A DNA stretch of 38,212 nt from Brevundimonas sp. UBA7534 (GCF_002479325.1 NZ_DLMO01000124.1:1-38212), one strand, 5' to 3'; positions 18,079 to 26,534 are shown, numbered from the stretch's first letter. Made by a program: numbers and translations. The notes: generated by a model from the letters alone, not told the origin.

Positions 18079-19574
18079 CGCCCGCCCCCCTTAAACGCAT
18101 CCTGATCGTCGGGGGCGGCACGGCCGGCTGGATGGCCGCCGCCGCCCTGATCCACGTGACACGCGGCACGGTATCTGTCGAACTGGTCGAGTCGGATGCG
18201 ATCGGCACAGTCGGCGTGGGCGAAGCGACCATTCCGCCCATCGTGCTTTTCAACCAACTCCTTGGGATCGACGAGGACGAATTCATTCGGGAAACCGGCG
18301 CGACCTACAAACTGGGCATCCAGTTCAACGACTGGCTGCGAAAGGGCGAAGGCTATTTCCATCCCTTTGGCGTTTACGGGACGCGCATCGACGCCGCCTC
18401 CTTTCATCAGTACTGGCTCAGACTGAACAAGGCCGGGCTGGACGACGACCTCGGCGCCTATTCGGTCACGACGATGGCGGCTCGCATGGGCCGGTTCACC
18501 CGCCCTCTGCGCGACCCGCGCAGCATCGCCTCGCAAATGACCTACGCCTTCCATTTCGACGCGGGTCTATACGCGCGCTTTCTGCGACGGCGAGCCGAAG
18601 CGCAGGGTGTCGTGCGTCATGAAGGACGCATCGCCGACGTGATCCTGAGGGACGGTGACAGCTTCATCCAGTCCGTCCGTCTGGACGACGGGCGCGAACT
18701 GGCGGCGGACTTCTTCATCGATTGCTCCGGGTTCCGGGCCCTGCTGATCGAGGGCGCGTTGAAGACCGGCTACGACGATTGGACCCATTGGTTGCCGGCC
18801 GACCGCGCGGTGGCGCTCCCCTGCGAACGCTCTGGCCCTCTGAAACCCTATACGCAGTCCACGGCGCTGGACGCCGGCTGGTGCTGGCGTATTCCCCTGC
18901 AGCACCGAACCGGCAACGGCTACGTCTATTGCAGCCCGTTCCTGTCCGATGACGAGGCGCAATCCACCCTCAGGCGGCGACTTGACGGCGACGTCCTGGC
19001 CGAGCCGAATTTCCTGCGCTTCACGACCGGTCGGCGACGCAAGGCGTGGAACAAGAACTGCCTGGCTCTCGGCCTGGCGTCGGGCTTTCTGGAACCCCTG
19101 GAATCGACAAGCATCCACCTGGTCCAGTCCGGCATATCGAAGCTGCTTCTGCACTTCCCGGACACGGGGTTCGCCCAGGCTGACATCGACAGCTACAATC
19201 GGTTGATGCAGGTCGAAGTCGAGCGCATCCGCGACTTCATCATCCTGCATTACAAGGCCACGGCCCGCGACGATTCCCCGCTGTGGCGCCAGGTCGGCGC
19301 GATGGAGGTTCCCGACACGCTGAAACAGAAGATCGACCAGTTCCGAAGCCGCGGCCGGGTGTTTCGTTACGACGACGAACTGTTCCAGGAGGCCAACTGG
19401 ATAGCGGTCATGCTGGGCCAGGGGATCATTCCCGAGCGGTACGATCCGATAACCGAGACCATCCCGCTGGACCACGTCCGCCAACGCCTGCACCAGATGA
19501 AGGCGGCGATCCGCCAGGGTGTCGAGCAGATGCCGGCTCACGAGGCCTTCCTGGCCGATCGTGCGGGCCCCTGA
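18075..19574 (+). CDS. Flavin-dependent halogenase family protein 2
   Basis: This 499-residue paralogue of the preceding gene starts inside its stop codon (ATGA overlap), so the two are translationally coupled and probably made in similar amounts. It has the GGGTAGW dinucleotide-binding motif near the N-terminus, TVGVGEATIPP, the catalytic Lys79 (same number as in PrnA), WCWRIP at 269-274, and Glu343 in LESTS. The residue after the conserved Thr is Ser rather than the Gly of PrnA/RebH. There is no signal peptide. The pair converges on a LacI-family gene with only 27 bp between stops. A two-subunit or two-step enzyme is possible because the pairing recurs at 32400-35445, but that is inference. 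The substrate is unknown. Confidence 0.85.
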   Translation: MTPAPLKRILIVGGGTAGWMAAAALIHVTRGTVSVELVESDAIGTVGVGEATIPPIVLFNQLLGIDEDEFIRETGATYKLGIQFNDWLRKGEGYFHPFGVYGTRIDAASFHQYWLRLNKAGLDDDLGAYSVTTMAARMGRFTRPLRDPRSIASQMTYAFHFDAGLYARFLRRRAEAQGVVRHEGRIADVILRDGDSFIQSVRLDDGRELAADFFIDCSGFRALLIEGALKTGYDDWTHWLPADRAVALPCERSGPLKPYTQSTALDAGWCWRIPLQHRTGNGYVYCSPFLSDDEAQSTLRRRLDGDVLAEPNFLRFTTGRRRKAWNKNCLALGLASGFLEPLESTSIHLVQSGISKLLLHFPDTGFAQADIDSYNRLMQVEVERIRDFIILHYKATARDDSPLWRQVGAMEVPDTLKQKIDQFRSRGRVFRYDDELFQEANWIAVMLGQGIIPERYDPITETIPLDHVRQRLHQMKAAIRQGVEQMPAHEAFLADRAGP

Positions 19575-19605
19575 AACCTGCTCGTCGCCGTGCCGGCGGT
19601 TTCAG
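19571..19605. terminator. Inverted repeat joining two convergent stop codons
   Basis: CTGAAACC (19571-19578) and GGTTTCAG (19598-19605) form an 8-bp stem with a 19-nt loop. The arms contain the stop codons of the halogenase (+) and the LacI gene (-). It could act as a bidirectional terminator, but it lacks a T-run on either side. Confidence 0.4.
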
Positions 19606-20672
19606 CCGACCGGCGGACCGTCCGACTGGCGGCGGATCAGGGCGAAGTCCAGCAGCACGTCCGCCGAAACGACCTCCGCCCCCTCGGCCTTGCCCCGGAC
19701 GACGTCGAGCAGCGCGTTCACGCCTTCCCGCGACATTTCCGCGACCGGCTGGCGGATGGTGGTGAGCGGCGGCCAGACCGTGGTGGCCAGGGCCGTGTCG
19801 TCGAAGCCCACGATGGTCAGGTCGCGGGGCACGTCCAGGCCCTGCCGATGCGCCACCGCCACGGCCGCCGCCGCCATGTCGTCGTTGGAGGCGAACAGCG
19901 CCGTCGGGCGTTGGCGCAGGCTCAACAGTTGGTCCGCCGCGTCGAGCCCGGAATGGTATGTGAAATAGCCCTGCGCCACCAATCGTTCGTCGGTGGCGAG
20001 CCCGTGCTCGGCCAGGGCGTCGGCATAGCCCTGAAAGCGCAGTTCGCTGACCGTCTGGTTGGGATTGCCGCGCACGAAAGCGATCCGGGCATGGCCGAGA
20101 CCGATGAGATGGCGCGTCATGGCGCGTGCGGCCGCGCGGTCGTCGATGCGGATCGAGGCGACGCCGGGCGCCGGCGCGCCCGATGCGATCGCGGCGGCGG
20201 GAAGGTCCGCGGCCTTCAAGCGGTCCACCACGCGCTGCGAATCGCACAGCGGCGGCGGCAGCAGCACGCCGTCCACGCCCGCCGCCAGCAGCCGCTCGAC
20301 CGCCTCCGCCTCGCTGGCGTCGGAATCGCATTTCTCGACCAGAAGCTGCGCGCCCGCCCGGCTGCACTGATCCAGCCCGCCCAGGAGGAACTCGCTCAGA
20401 TAGGCGGCGGACGGGTTGCTGTAGAGCAGGCCGATCTTCAGCGATTGGGCGCTGGCCAGGCTGCGCGCGGCCAGGTTCGGGGCATAGCCCAGTTCCTCGA
20501 TCGCCCGCGCCACGGCCTCTCTCGTCGCCTCGCGCACGTTGCGCTCGCCGTTGACGACGCGCGACACGGTCATCGGCGAGACGCCGGCATGACGCGCCAC
20601 GTCCTTGATGGTGCGACCGCCCCCCCCGCGCCGGGTGGAGCGTTTGGGTGCGGCTCCGGTCATGGCGTTCAT
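19602..20672 (-). CDS. LacI-family transcriptional repressor, probable regulator of the xylose/xyloglucan locus
   Basis: This 356-residue LacI/GalR-family protein has a helix-turn-helix at about residues 21-40 (IKDVARHAGVSPMTVSRVV), a hinge around NLAARSLAS, and a periplasmic-binding-protein-like effector domain with SNDDMAAAAV and IVGFDDTAL. It is the last gene of the operon xylX-xylB-porter-xylA-epimerase-lacI, 33 bp after the epimerase, so it would be autoregulated through the operator at 26521. That placement makes it the best candidate to bind the three TGGTAGCGYTATCA sites, like XylR of Caulobacter. ATG at 20672 is taken; an ATG nine bases later is equally possible. A second LacI protein at 35506 is the alternative owner of these operators. 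Confidence 0.9.
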   Translation of the reverse strand: MNAMTGAAPKRSTRRGGGGRTIKDVARHAGVSPMTVSRVVNGERNVREATREAVARAIEELGYAPNLAARSLASAQSLKIGLLYSNPSAAYLSEFLLGGLDQCSRAGAQLLVEKCDSDASEAEAVERLLAAGVDGVLLPPPLCDSQRVVDRLKAADLPAAAIASGAPAPGVASIRIDDRAAARAMTRHLIGLGHARIAFVRGNPNQTVSELRFQGYADALAEHGLATDERLVAQGYFTYHSGLDAADQLLSLRQRPTALFASNDDMAAAAVAVAHRQGLDVPRDLTIVGFDDTALATTVWPPLTTIRQPVAEMSREGVNALLDVVRGKAEGAEVVSADVLLDFALIRRQSDGPPVG

Positions 20673-20705
20673 TTAACCCCGCTGGGCTCGTCGCGTAAGC
20701 CGCCT

Positions 20706-21572
20706 TCAGGCGCCGATCGTCATCACCAGCCTAAGCGTCTCGCCGGGCGCCAGCGTCACCAGGCCCGCCTCCTCCGCTTCAGGGGCGTTCAACGCGTCGG
20801 GCCGGTGGCTCACCGGCTCCACGCAAACGAAGTCCGCGTCCCTTGGCGCATAGACGTGGACGCGCCGCACGCCGGGCGCCGTCAGGGTCGCGCCGCCACC
20901 TGCCCCATCCACGCGCGCCCGACCGTCCCAGTCTTCATAGGCGTTGTCGACGAAGGGCGCGTCGGACAGCGCCTCGCCCTGGCTCCAGTCCGCCAGTTCA
21001 GACGCGGGGACGAGGGCGCGCGGGATCAAGGTCTCGTCTGACAGCCAGACGCGACCCGCCGCCAGCGTCAGTCGGGCGTCGCCCGCGCGGTGGAAGTAGG
21101 GATGCAGACCCACGCCGGCCGGCGCCGGGCGCGCATCCGCATTGGCGATCTCCACCTCGACCCTCAGGCCGGCCTCATCCAGGGCGAAGCGCTGCGTGGC
21201 CTCAAAGCGCCAGGGCCAGCGACGATCGCCATCATGCCTGAGCGTCAGCACGGCCCGGTCGGCGCTCGCCTCGGCGACCTCCCAGGGCGACAGCCAGCCG
21301 ACGCCGTGCAGCGCGTGAGGCTCGAACCCCGGCGTGGCCCCCAGGTCGAAGGCCCGCCCCTGGAACACGAACCGGCCGTCCCGGATGCGGTTGACGTAGG
21401 GGACCAGCGGAAAACAGGCGCTGTCCAGCGGGTTGTCGGACGCCTCCGGCATGGGCCGCAGGATCGGACGTCCGCCGACGCCGAGCGAGCGCACGACGCC
21501 GCCGCGGGGCGTGATTTCGGCGCGCCAATCCCCCGCCGTCAGTGTGATCCGGGTCGAGGCCGCGCCGTTCAT
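20706..21572 (-). CDS. Aldose 1-epimerase (GalM family)
   Basis: This 288-residue mutarotase interconverts alpha and beta anomers of aldoses such as galactose, glucose or xylose, supplying the anomer needed by the next enzyme. The conserved catalytic set is visible: His89 in ALHGVGW, His157 in GLHPYFH, and Glu252 in CVEPVSHRPDAL. It lacks a signal peptide and should be cytoplasmic. The start overlaps the stop of the aldehyde dehydrogenase gene (TCAT on the plus strand, ATGA on the coding strand), so the two are coupled. In the xylose operon it would help feed beta-xylopyranose to xylose dehydrogenase, though galactose or glucose released from xyloglucan are also plausible substrates. Confidence 0.88.
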   Translation of the reverse strand: MNGAASTRITLTAGDWRAEITPRGGVVRSLGVGGRPILRPMPEASDNPLDSACFPLVPYVNRIRDGRFVFQGRAFDLGATPGFEPHALHGVGWLSPWEVAEASADRAVLTLRHDGDRRWPWRFEATQRFALDEAGLRVEVEIANADARPAPAGVGLHPYFHRAGDARLTLAAGRVWLSDETLIPRALVPASELADWSQGEALSDAPFVDNAYEDWDGRARVDGAGGGATLTAPGVRRVHVYAPRDADFVCVEPVSHRPDALNAPEAEEAGLVTLAPGETLRLVMTIGA

Positions 21573-23011
21573 CCGGCCGAATAGCTGGTCTTGATCTGGG
21601 TGTAGAACTCCACCGCCGCGAAGCCCTGTTCGCGCGCGCCGTAGCTCGACTTCTTGGAGCCCCCGAACGGCACGTGATAGTCGACGCCCGCCGTAGCCAG
21701 ATTGACCATGGTCATCCCCGCCTTGGCGCGGCGCTGGAAGTCACGGGCGTATTTCAGCGACTGGGTGACGATGCCCGCCGACAGGCCGAACTCGACGCCG
21801 TTGGCGATCTCCAGCGCCTCTTCGTAGGACCTGACTCGGATGGTCGAGGCCACGGGGCCGAAGACCTCCTCGGTGTTGATCCGCATATCCGGCGCCGTAT
21901 CGGCGATCAGCGTCGGCTGCACGTACCAGCCGGGCTTGTCCAGCTTCAGCCGGTCGCCGCCGGTGACGATCCGCCCGCCCGCGTCGCGCGCGATGTCGAT
22001 GTATTTGTACGACGTCTCCCGCTGGCTCTCGCTGACGGCAGGGCCCATCTGGGTGTTCGGGTCCAGGGCGTCACCCACGCGCAGGGCCGCGACCTTCTCG
22101 GCCAGGGCGGCGACGAATCTGTCATGAATGCCGTCCTGCACGATCAGGCGACTGGAGGCGGTGCAGCGCTGGCCCGTGGCGAAGAAGCTGCCGTCCAGGG
22201 CGATGTTCACCGCCCGCTCCAGATCAGCGTCGTCCAGCACGATCAGCGGGTTCTTGCCGCCCATCTCCAGTTGCACCCGCGCCTGGCGCTTGACCGCCCC
22301 TTCCGCGACCGAGCCGCCCACGGCCTGTGAGCCGGTGAACGACACGCCGGTGATCCCTTCGTGCGCGACGATGGCGCGGCCCACATCGCCGTCGCCGACG
22401 ATCATGTTGACCACGCCCTTGGGCAGGCCCGCCTCGTGCAGGACGGCGATCAGGGCCTCGGCCGTCGCGGGCGTCGGTCCGGCGGGCTTGATGACCACCG
22501 TATTGCCGAAGGCGATGGCGGGCGCGATCTTCCAGGCCGGGATGGCGATGGGGAAGTTCCACGGCGTGATCAGGCCGAACACGCCGACCGGCTGGCGATA
22601 CGTCTGGACCTCCACGCCCGGTCGGGTCGAAGCTAGATTCTGGCCGTGCACCCGCAGGGCCTCTCCGGCGAAGTATTTCAGGATGCGGGCGGCGCGGACC
22701 GTCTCGCCGACGCCTTCGGGGACGGTCTTGCCCTCCTCGCGCGACAACAGGCGGCCGATCTGATCCTTGCGCTCCATGATCAGCGAGCCGGCCTTGTCCA
22801 GCACGTCGAAGCGCACCTCGGGCGAAGCGTTCGCCCAGCCGTCGAAGGCGTCCGTCGCCGCCGCCACGGCCTGGTCGACCTCGGCCGCCCCGCCCTTGGG
22901 CGTCCGCGCCACCACATCGCGGGTGTCGGACGGGTTCAGGCTCTCGCCGGGCCGGTCGCCCGCGATCCGCTCGCCGCCGATCCAGTGCGAGAGTTCCAGC
23001 GTGTCCGTCAT
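21569..23011 (-). CDS. xylA: 2-oxoglutarate semialdehyde (2,5-dioxopentanoate) dehydrogenase, Weimberg pathway
   Basis: This 480-residue NAD(P)-dependent aldehyde dehydrogenase probably performs the last Weimberg step, oxidising 2-oxoglutarate semialdehyde to 2-oxoglutarate. The catalytic Cys283 is in GQRCTASS, the general base Glu249 in LEMGGKN, and the nucleotide-binding region in TPWNFPIAIPAWK and SFTGSQAVG. Long stretches match my recollection of Caulobacter XylA (not the xylose isomerase of the same name). The ATG at 23011 has AAAGGA upstream. It lies 77 bp downstream of the MFS porter gene, with a hairpin in the gap, and overlaps the epimerase start by four bases. Many aldehyde dehydrogenases have related substrates, but the operon context (xylX, xylB) supports this role. 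Confidence 0.9.
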   Translation of the reverse strand: MTDTLELSHWIGGERIAGDRPGESLNPSDTRDVVARTPKGGAAEVDQAVAAATDAFDGWANASPEVRFDVLDKAGSLIMERKDQIGRLLSREEGKTVPEGVGETVRAARILKYFAGEALRVHGQNLASTRPGVEVQTYRQPVGVFGLITPWNFPIAIPAWKIAPAIAFGNTVVIKPAGPTPATAEALIAVLHEAGLPKGVVNMIVGDGDVGRAIVAHEGITGVSFTGSQAVGGSVAEGAVKRQARVQLEMGGKNPLIVLDDADLERAVNIALDGSFFATGQRCTASSRLIVQDGIHDRFVAALAEKVAALRVGDALDPNTQMGPAVSESQRETSYKYIDIARDAGGRIVTGGDRLKLDKPGWYVQPTLIADTAPDMRINTEEVFGPVASTIRVRSYEEALEIANGVEFGLSAGIVTQSLKYARDFQRRAKAGMTMVNLATAGVDYHVPFGGSKKSSYGAREQGFAAVEFYTQIKTSYSAG

Positions 23012-23032
23012 GACAAGGTCCTTTCAAGAGAC

Positions 23033-23058
23033 GCGGGCGACGGGGGAGCGTCGCCCGC
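23033..23058 (-). other. Intercistronic hairpin between porter and dehydrogenase genes
   Basis: GCGGGCGAC (23033-23041) and GTCGCCCGC (23050-23058) form a perfect 9-bp stem with an 8-nt loop. It lies in the 77-bp gap 22 bp before the dehydrogenase start. No T-run follows on the transcribed strand, so it is more likely an RNA-processing or stability element than a terminator. Confidence 0.45.
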
Positions 23059-23088
23059 TTTCGGGGAGATTGCAGGCTCGGCCGGCGC

Positions 23089-24522
23089 TCAGCCGGTCAT
23101 ATCTTCCAGCTCGCGGCCACGGGTTTCCTTCACCCACGCCTGGACCAGGAAGAAGGAGATCAGGGCGCTGACGGCGTAGAAGCCGTAGGTGATCACCAGG
23201 CCCAGCGTCGCCGCCATCCACGGGAAGCTGACCGAGATGGCGAAGTTGGCGATCCACTGGGCGAAGCCGGCGACGGCCAGGGCCGAACCGCGCATCTGAT
23301 TGGGGAACATCTCGCCCAGCATGACCCACATCACCGGACCCCAGCTGAAGTTGAAGAAGACCACATAGGCGTTGGCGGCGATCAGGGCGACCAGACCGGT
23401 GCTGTCGTCCAGGTGCAGCGAGCCGTCGACCAGCGCCGCCTTTGAGAAGCACCAGGCCACGACGGCCAGGGTCACGAACATCCCCGCCGAACCGATCAGC
23501 AGCAGGGGTTTTCTGCCGATCTTGTCGATGACCGCGATGGCCGCCAGACAGGCGGCGATCGACAGAACCCCGGACAGGATGTTGATCTGCAGGGCGTCGT
23601 TCTCGGAGAAGCCGACCGACTGCCACAGCACCGCGCCGTAGTAGAAGACGATGTTGATGCCCACCAGTTGCTGGAACACCGCCAGGATCAGGCCGGCCCA
23701 GACGATGGGGCGAACCTTCCGGGTGGCGGGGTCCAGCAGGTCGGCGAACTTGGGCTTGTGGTCGGCCGCCAGGGAGGCGCGGATCTCGCCGACCTTGCGC
23801 GCTCCGGCGCCGGCGCCGAACAGTTTGGACAGCACAGCCTCGGCCTGGGCGTCCTTGCGCTTCACGACCAGGAATCGCGGGCTTTCCGGGATGGCCAGCA
23901 GCGCCAGCAGATAGACGGCGGCCGGAATGACCTGGAGCCAGAACATCCAGCGCCAGGCGGGAAAGCCCCACCAGAACTCCGCCGTCGAGGCGCCCGCCGT
24001 GCGCGCCAGCGCCCAGTTGGCGACGAAGGCGCCGGTCAGGCCGGTGATGATCATGATCTGCTGCACCGAGGACAGCCGTCCCCGGATCGAGGCCGGCGTC
24101 ACTTCCGAGATATAGGCCGGCGACAGCACCGAGGCCGCGCCCACGCCCAGCCCGCCGATGAAGCGCGCGATGATGAAATGCGCCGAGGTGTCGGCCGCTC
24201 CGGCCCAGACGGCCGAGATGATGAACAGGACCGCCGCGATCTGCATCACAGTGCGGCGGCCGATGGCGTCGGCCAGCCGCCCAGCCGCGAAGGCCCCGAA
24301 GGCGCAGCCCAGCAGGATGGCGCCGACATTGAAGCCCGTGCCCAGCGCCGACAGATTGAAGGTGGCTTCCAGCCCGTCCTGCGTCCCGTTGATGACGCCG
24401 GAATCGTAGCCGAACATGAAGCCGCCGATGGTGGCCACCGCCACGATCAGGGCGATGAAGGCCATGTTGACGCGGTCCGACCCCGCGATGTCGGGGCCGG
24501 CGCCCCCCGTTGGTCCAGCCAT
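23089..24522 (-). CDS. MFS sugar porter (XylE-like, proton-coupled)
   Basis: This 477-residue inner-membrane transporter of the major facilitator sugar-porter family probably imports xylose and perhaps other monosaccharides released in the periplasm. It shows about twelve hydrophobic segments and the family signatures: GYDSGVINGTQ in helix 1, GRLADAIGRR after helix 2, PESPRFLV before the central loop, DKIGRKPLL after helix 8, and KETRGRELE at the end. The ATG at 24522 has a strong GGGAGGA ribosome site. It lies 53 bp after xylB and 77 bp before the aldehyde dehydrogenase gene, all on the same strand. It is the only inner-membrane carbohydrate transporter in the window, which suggests that glycan breakdown is completed before uptake into the cytoplasm. 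Confidence 0.9.
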   Translation of the reverse strand: MAGPTGGAGPDIAGSDRVNMAFIALIVAVATIGGFMFGYDSGVINGTQDGLEATFNLSALGTGFNVGAILLGCAFGAFAAGRLADAIGRRTVMQIAAVLFIISAVWAGAADTSAHFIIARFIGGLGVGAASVLSPAYISEVTPASIRGRLSSVQQIMIITGLTGAFVANWALARTAGASTAEFWWGFPAWRWMFWLQVIPAAVYLLALLAIPESPRFLVVKRKDAQAEAVLSKLFGAGAGARKVGEIRASLAADHKPKFADLLDPATRKVRPIVWAGLILAVFQQLVGINIVFYYGAVLWQSVGFSENDALQINILSGVLSIAACLAAIAVIDKIGRKPLLLIGSAGMFVTLAVVAWCFSKAALVDGSLHLDDSTGLVALIAANAYVVFFNFSWGPVMWVMLGEMFPNQMRGSALAVAGFAQWIANFAISVSFPWMAATLGLVITYGFYAVSALISFFLVQAWVKETRGRELEDMTG

Positions 24523-24559
24523 TCGATGATTCCTCCCGAAGCCCGTCTAACGCGGGCGT

Positions 24560-24579
24560 GAAACCCTAGGAAACCCTAC
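24560..24579. repeat. Tandem 10-bp repeat at the xylB stop codon
   Basis: GAAACCCTAG is followed directly by GAAACCCTAC, a two-unit direct repeat that overlaps the xylB stop codon (24576-24578) in the xylB-porter gap. It may reflect a small duplication; no function is evident. Confidence 0.5.
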
Positions 24580-25334
24580 CGCCAGCCGGCGTCCACGAAA
24601 TACTCGTGCCCTGTAATCAAACGTGCGTCGTCCGACGCCAGGAACAGGCCCAGCGCAGCGACGTCGCTGGGCTGCAGTCGGCCCTTCAGGCATTGGGCTG
24701 CGACGATCTCGGCCTCGCCGTCGGGGCTGTACCACTGCATCTGCCGCGGGGTCTGGACATTGCCCGGCACGATGCAGACGACGCGCACGCCGTCGCCGCC
24801 CAGTTCCCGCGCCAGGGCGCGGGTCATGCCCTCTATGCCCGCCTTGGCCGTCTCGTAGAGCGACAGGTCCGGCAGGCCCAGGTGCCAGCTGATCGACCCC
24901 AGGTTCAGGATCACGCCTGCGCCCCTGGCCCTCATGCCCGGCGCCACGGCCTGGGCGGCGAAGAACAGATGCCGCAGATTCACGTTGATCCTGTCGTCCC
25001 AATAGTCGGGCGTGACCTCGGCCAGGGCGTGACGATCGTCGTTGGCGGCGTTGTTGACCAGCACGTCCACCGCGCCGTGTTCGGCGATGACCTGAGCCAG
25101 ACAGGTCTTCAACGCCTCCACATCCGTCAGATCGCACCGATGAAAGACCGGCGCGGGGGAAAGACCGCTCAGGGACCGTTCCAGCGCCAGGGATTCGTCC
25201 TCGGCGATATCCAGGAACACCACCCGCGCGCCTTGCCGGGCGAACCCTTCCGTGAATCCGGCGCCGATGCCCGAGCCGCCGCCGGTGACGACCACCAGCT
25301 TGCCCTTGAGCGACGGATAGATGGCGTTACTCAA
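24576..25334 (-). CDS. xylB: D-xylose 1-dehydrogenase (SDR family), TTG start
   Basis: This 252-residue short-chain dehydrogenase probably oxidises D-xylose to D-xylonolactone with NAD, the first Weimberg step. It has the Rossmann motif TGGGSGIG (17-24), NNAA (94-97), and the catalytic Tyr160 and Lys164 in YETAK, with the Ser of GSISW just before. The C-terminus GHEYFVDAGWR and the N-terminus SNAIYPSLKGK closely match my memory of Caulobacter XylB (248 residues). That alignment fixes the start at a TTG at 25334, whose last bases overlap the xylX stop (TTGA), with GGGAG upstream; the open frame reaches further but the extra residues have no support. It is second in the operon. Confidence 0.92.
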   Translation of the reverse strand: MSNAIYPSLKGKLVVVTGGGSGIGAGFTEGFARQGARVVFLDIAEDESLALERSLSGLSPAPVFHRCDLTDVEALKTCLAQVIAEHGAVDVLVNNAANDDRHALAEVTPDYWDDRINVNLRHLFFAAQAVAPGMRARGAGVILNLGSISWHLGLPDLSLYETAKAGIEGMTRALARELGGDGVRVVCIVPGNVQTPRQMQWYSPDGEAEIVAAQCLKGRLQPSDVAALGLFLASDDARLITGHEYFVDAGWR

Positions 25335-26488
25335 AGAGCGCGCTCCCGCAACAGGCCGCGCGCGGCCAGACTGTACATCAGGTCCGCCACGCCGAAGGTC
25401 CACGGCGCGGCCTTGTCGGTCGTCGTCACGCGGTTTCGCAGCGTCCCCAGGCGCTCGGACGTCACCGTCACCTCGTCGCCGATCTTGTGGGTAAACCCCT
25501 GCCCCGGCGCGTCGCGATCTTCGACCGGCGCGAACATGGTGCCAAGGTAAAGGACGAAGCCGTCCGGGTATTGATGGTTCGCGTTCAGCGTCTGCCCGAC
25601 CAGGTCCAGCGGATCGCGGCTGATCAGCCCCATCGACGATCGCCCCTCCAGCACGAAGCCGTCCTGGCCCCGAACCGTCAGCGAGACCGTCGCCCGGCGC
25701 ACGTCGTCCATCGTGAAGTCGTCGTCGAATAGGCGCACGAACGGGCCCAAGGCGGCCGAGGCGTTGTTGTCCTTGGCCTTACCCAGCAGCAGGGCCGAAC
25801 GCCCCTCGATGTCGCGGAGATTGACGTCGTTGCCCAGGGTCGCCCCCACGGCCCGGCCGGTCGGATCGCAGAGGATGGCGACCTCCGGCTCCGGGTTGTT
25901 CCAGGCGCTGTCCGGCCGCACGCCCACCTGATCGCCCCATCCGACCGAGGACAGGATCGGAGCCTTGGTGAAAATCTCGGCGTCCTTGCCGATGGCGACC
26001 TCCAGATACTGCGACCACAGGTCGTCGGCGATCAGGGCCGCCTTCAGCGCCATCGCCTGATCCGATCCCGGCCGGACCGTCGACAGGTCCGCCCCGACAC
26101 GCTGCGCCAGAGTCTGGCGGATCGCCTGCGCCTGATTCAGGTCGCCGCGCGCCCGCTCCTCGATCACGCGCTCGACGGCCGAGACCGCGAAGGTCACGCC
26201 GGACGCCTTGATGCATTGCAGATCGACCGGCGACAGCACGACGCCGCCCGCGCCTTCGTCGCCGCGAGCGCCAAGAACGATCTCTTCCAAGTCGCCCAAA
26301 TCACGACCCTGGATACGCCCCAGATCGGGCAGCCGCGCCGCCTCTGAAACGGTGGGAACCCGCTCCGACACGTCGATCAGCCGCCCGCCTCGAACCAGGG
26401 TCGGGATCGGTCCCCGTCCGATATCCACGCGGCCCAGGAAAAGGCCATCGCGCCAGTCGGCGGGCAAATCTTCGATGAGTCGGGTCAT
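25331..26488 (-). CDS. xylX: 2-keto-3-deoxy-xylonate dehydratase (FAH family)
   Basis: This 385-residue fumarylacetoacetate hydrolase-fold protein corresponds to XylX of Caulobacter, which dehydrates 2-keto-3-deoxyxylonate to 2-oxoglutarate semialdehyde. The FAH metal site is visible as NNPEPEVAIL (Glu200, Glu202), with the loop GNDVNLRDIEGR (Asp221) and LGKAKDNNASAALGPF behind it. Length and overall layout match the Caulobacter protein as I know it. It is the first gene of the operon. Its start at 26488 has a GGCGAGGAA just upstream, and an operator plus promoter lie 32-70 bp before it. Its stop overlaps the TTG start of xylB. The product feeds directly to the aldehyde dehydrogenase at 21569. 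Confidence 0.92.
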   Translation of the reverse strand: MTRLIEDLPADWRDGLFLGRVDIGRGPIPTLVRGGRLIDVSERVPTVSEAARLPDLGRIQGRDLGDLEEIVLGARGDEGAGGVVLSPVDLQCIKASGVTFAVSAVERVIEERARGDLNQAQAIRQTLAQRVGADLSTVRPGSDQAMALKAALIADDLWSQYLEVAIGKDAEIFTKAPILSSVGWGDQVGVRPDSAWNNPEPEVAILCDPTGRAVGATLGNDVNLRDIEGRSALLLGKAKDNNASAALGPFVRLFDDDFTMDDVRRATVSLTVRGQDGFVLEGRSSMGLISRDPLDLVGQTLNANHQYPDGFVLYLGTMFAPVEDRDAPGQGFTHKIGDEVTVTSERLGTLRNRVTTTDKAAPWTFGVADLMYSLAARGLLRERAL

Positions 26489-26520
26489 TTCCTCGCCGCC
26501 GCCGTTCTAGGCAGTCAATT

Positions 26521-26534
26521 TGGTAGCGCTATCA
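26521..26534. promoter_or_regulatory. LacI-family operator, site C
   Basis: TGGTAGCGCTATCA is identical to site A (2780-2793). It lies 32 bp upstream of xylX and overlaps the -10 region of the predicted xylX promoter, the position expected for steric repression. The GH3 start is 309 bp away on the other side, so control of that gene from this site is less certain. Confidence 0.82.

Noticed and set aside
16564..19574. Halogenase pair as part of a secondary-metabolite gene cluster
   Set aside because: No polyketide, peptide-synthetase or other assembly genes lie nearby; all neighbours are glycan-use genes.
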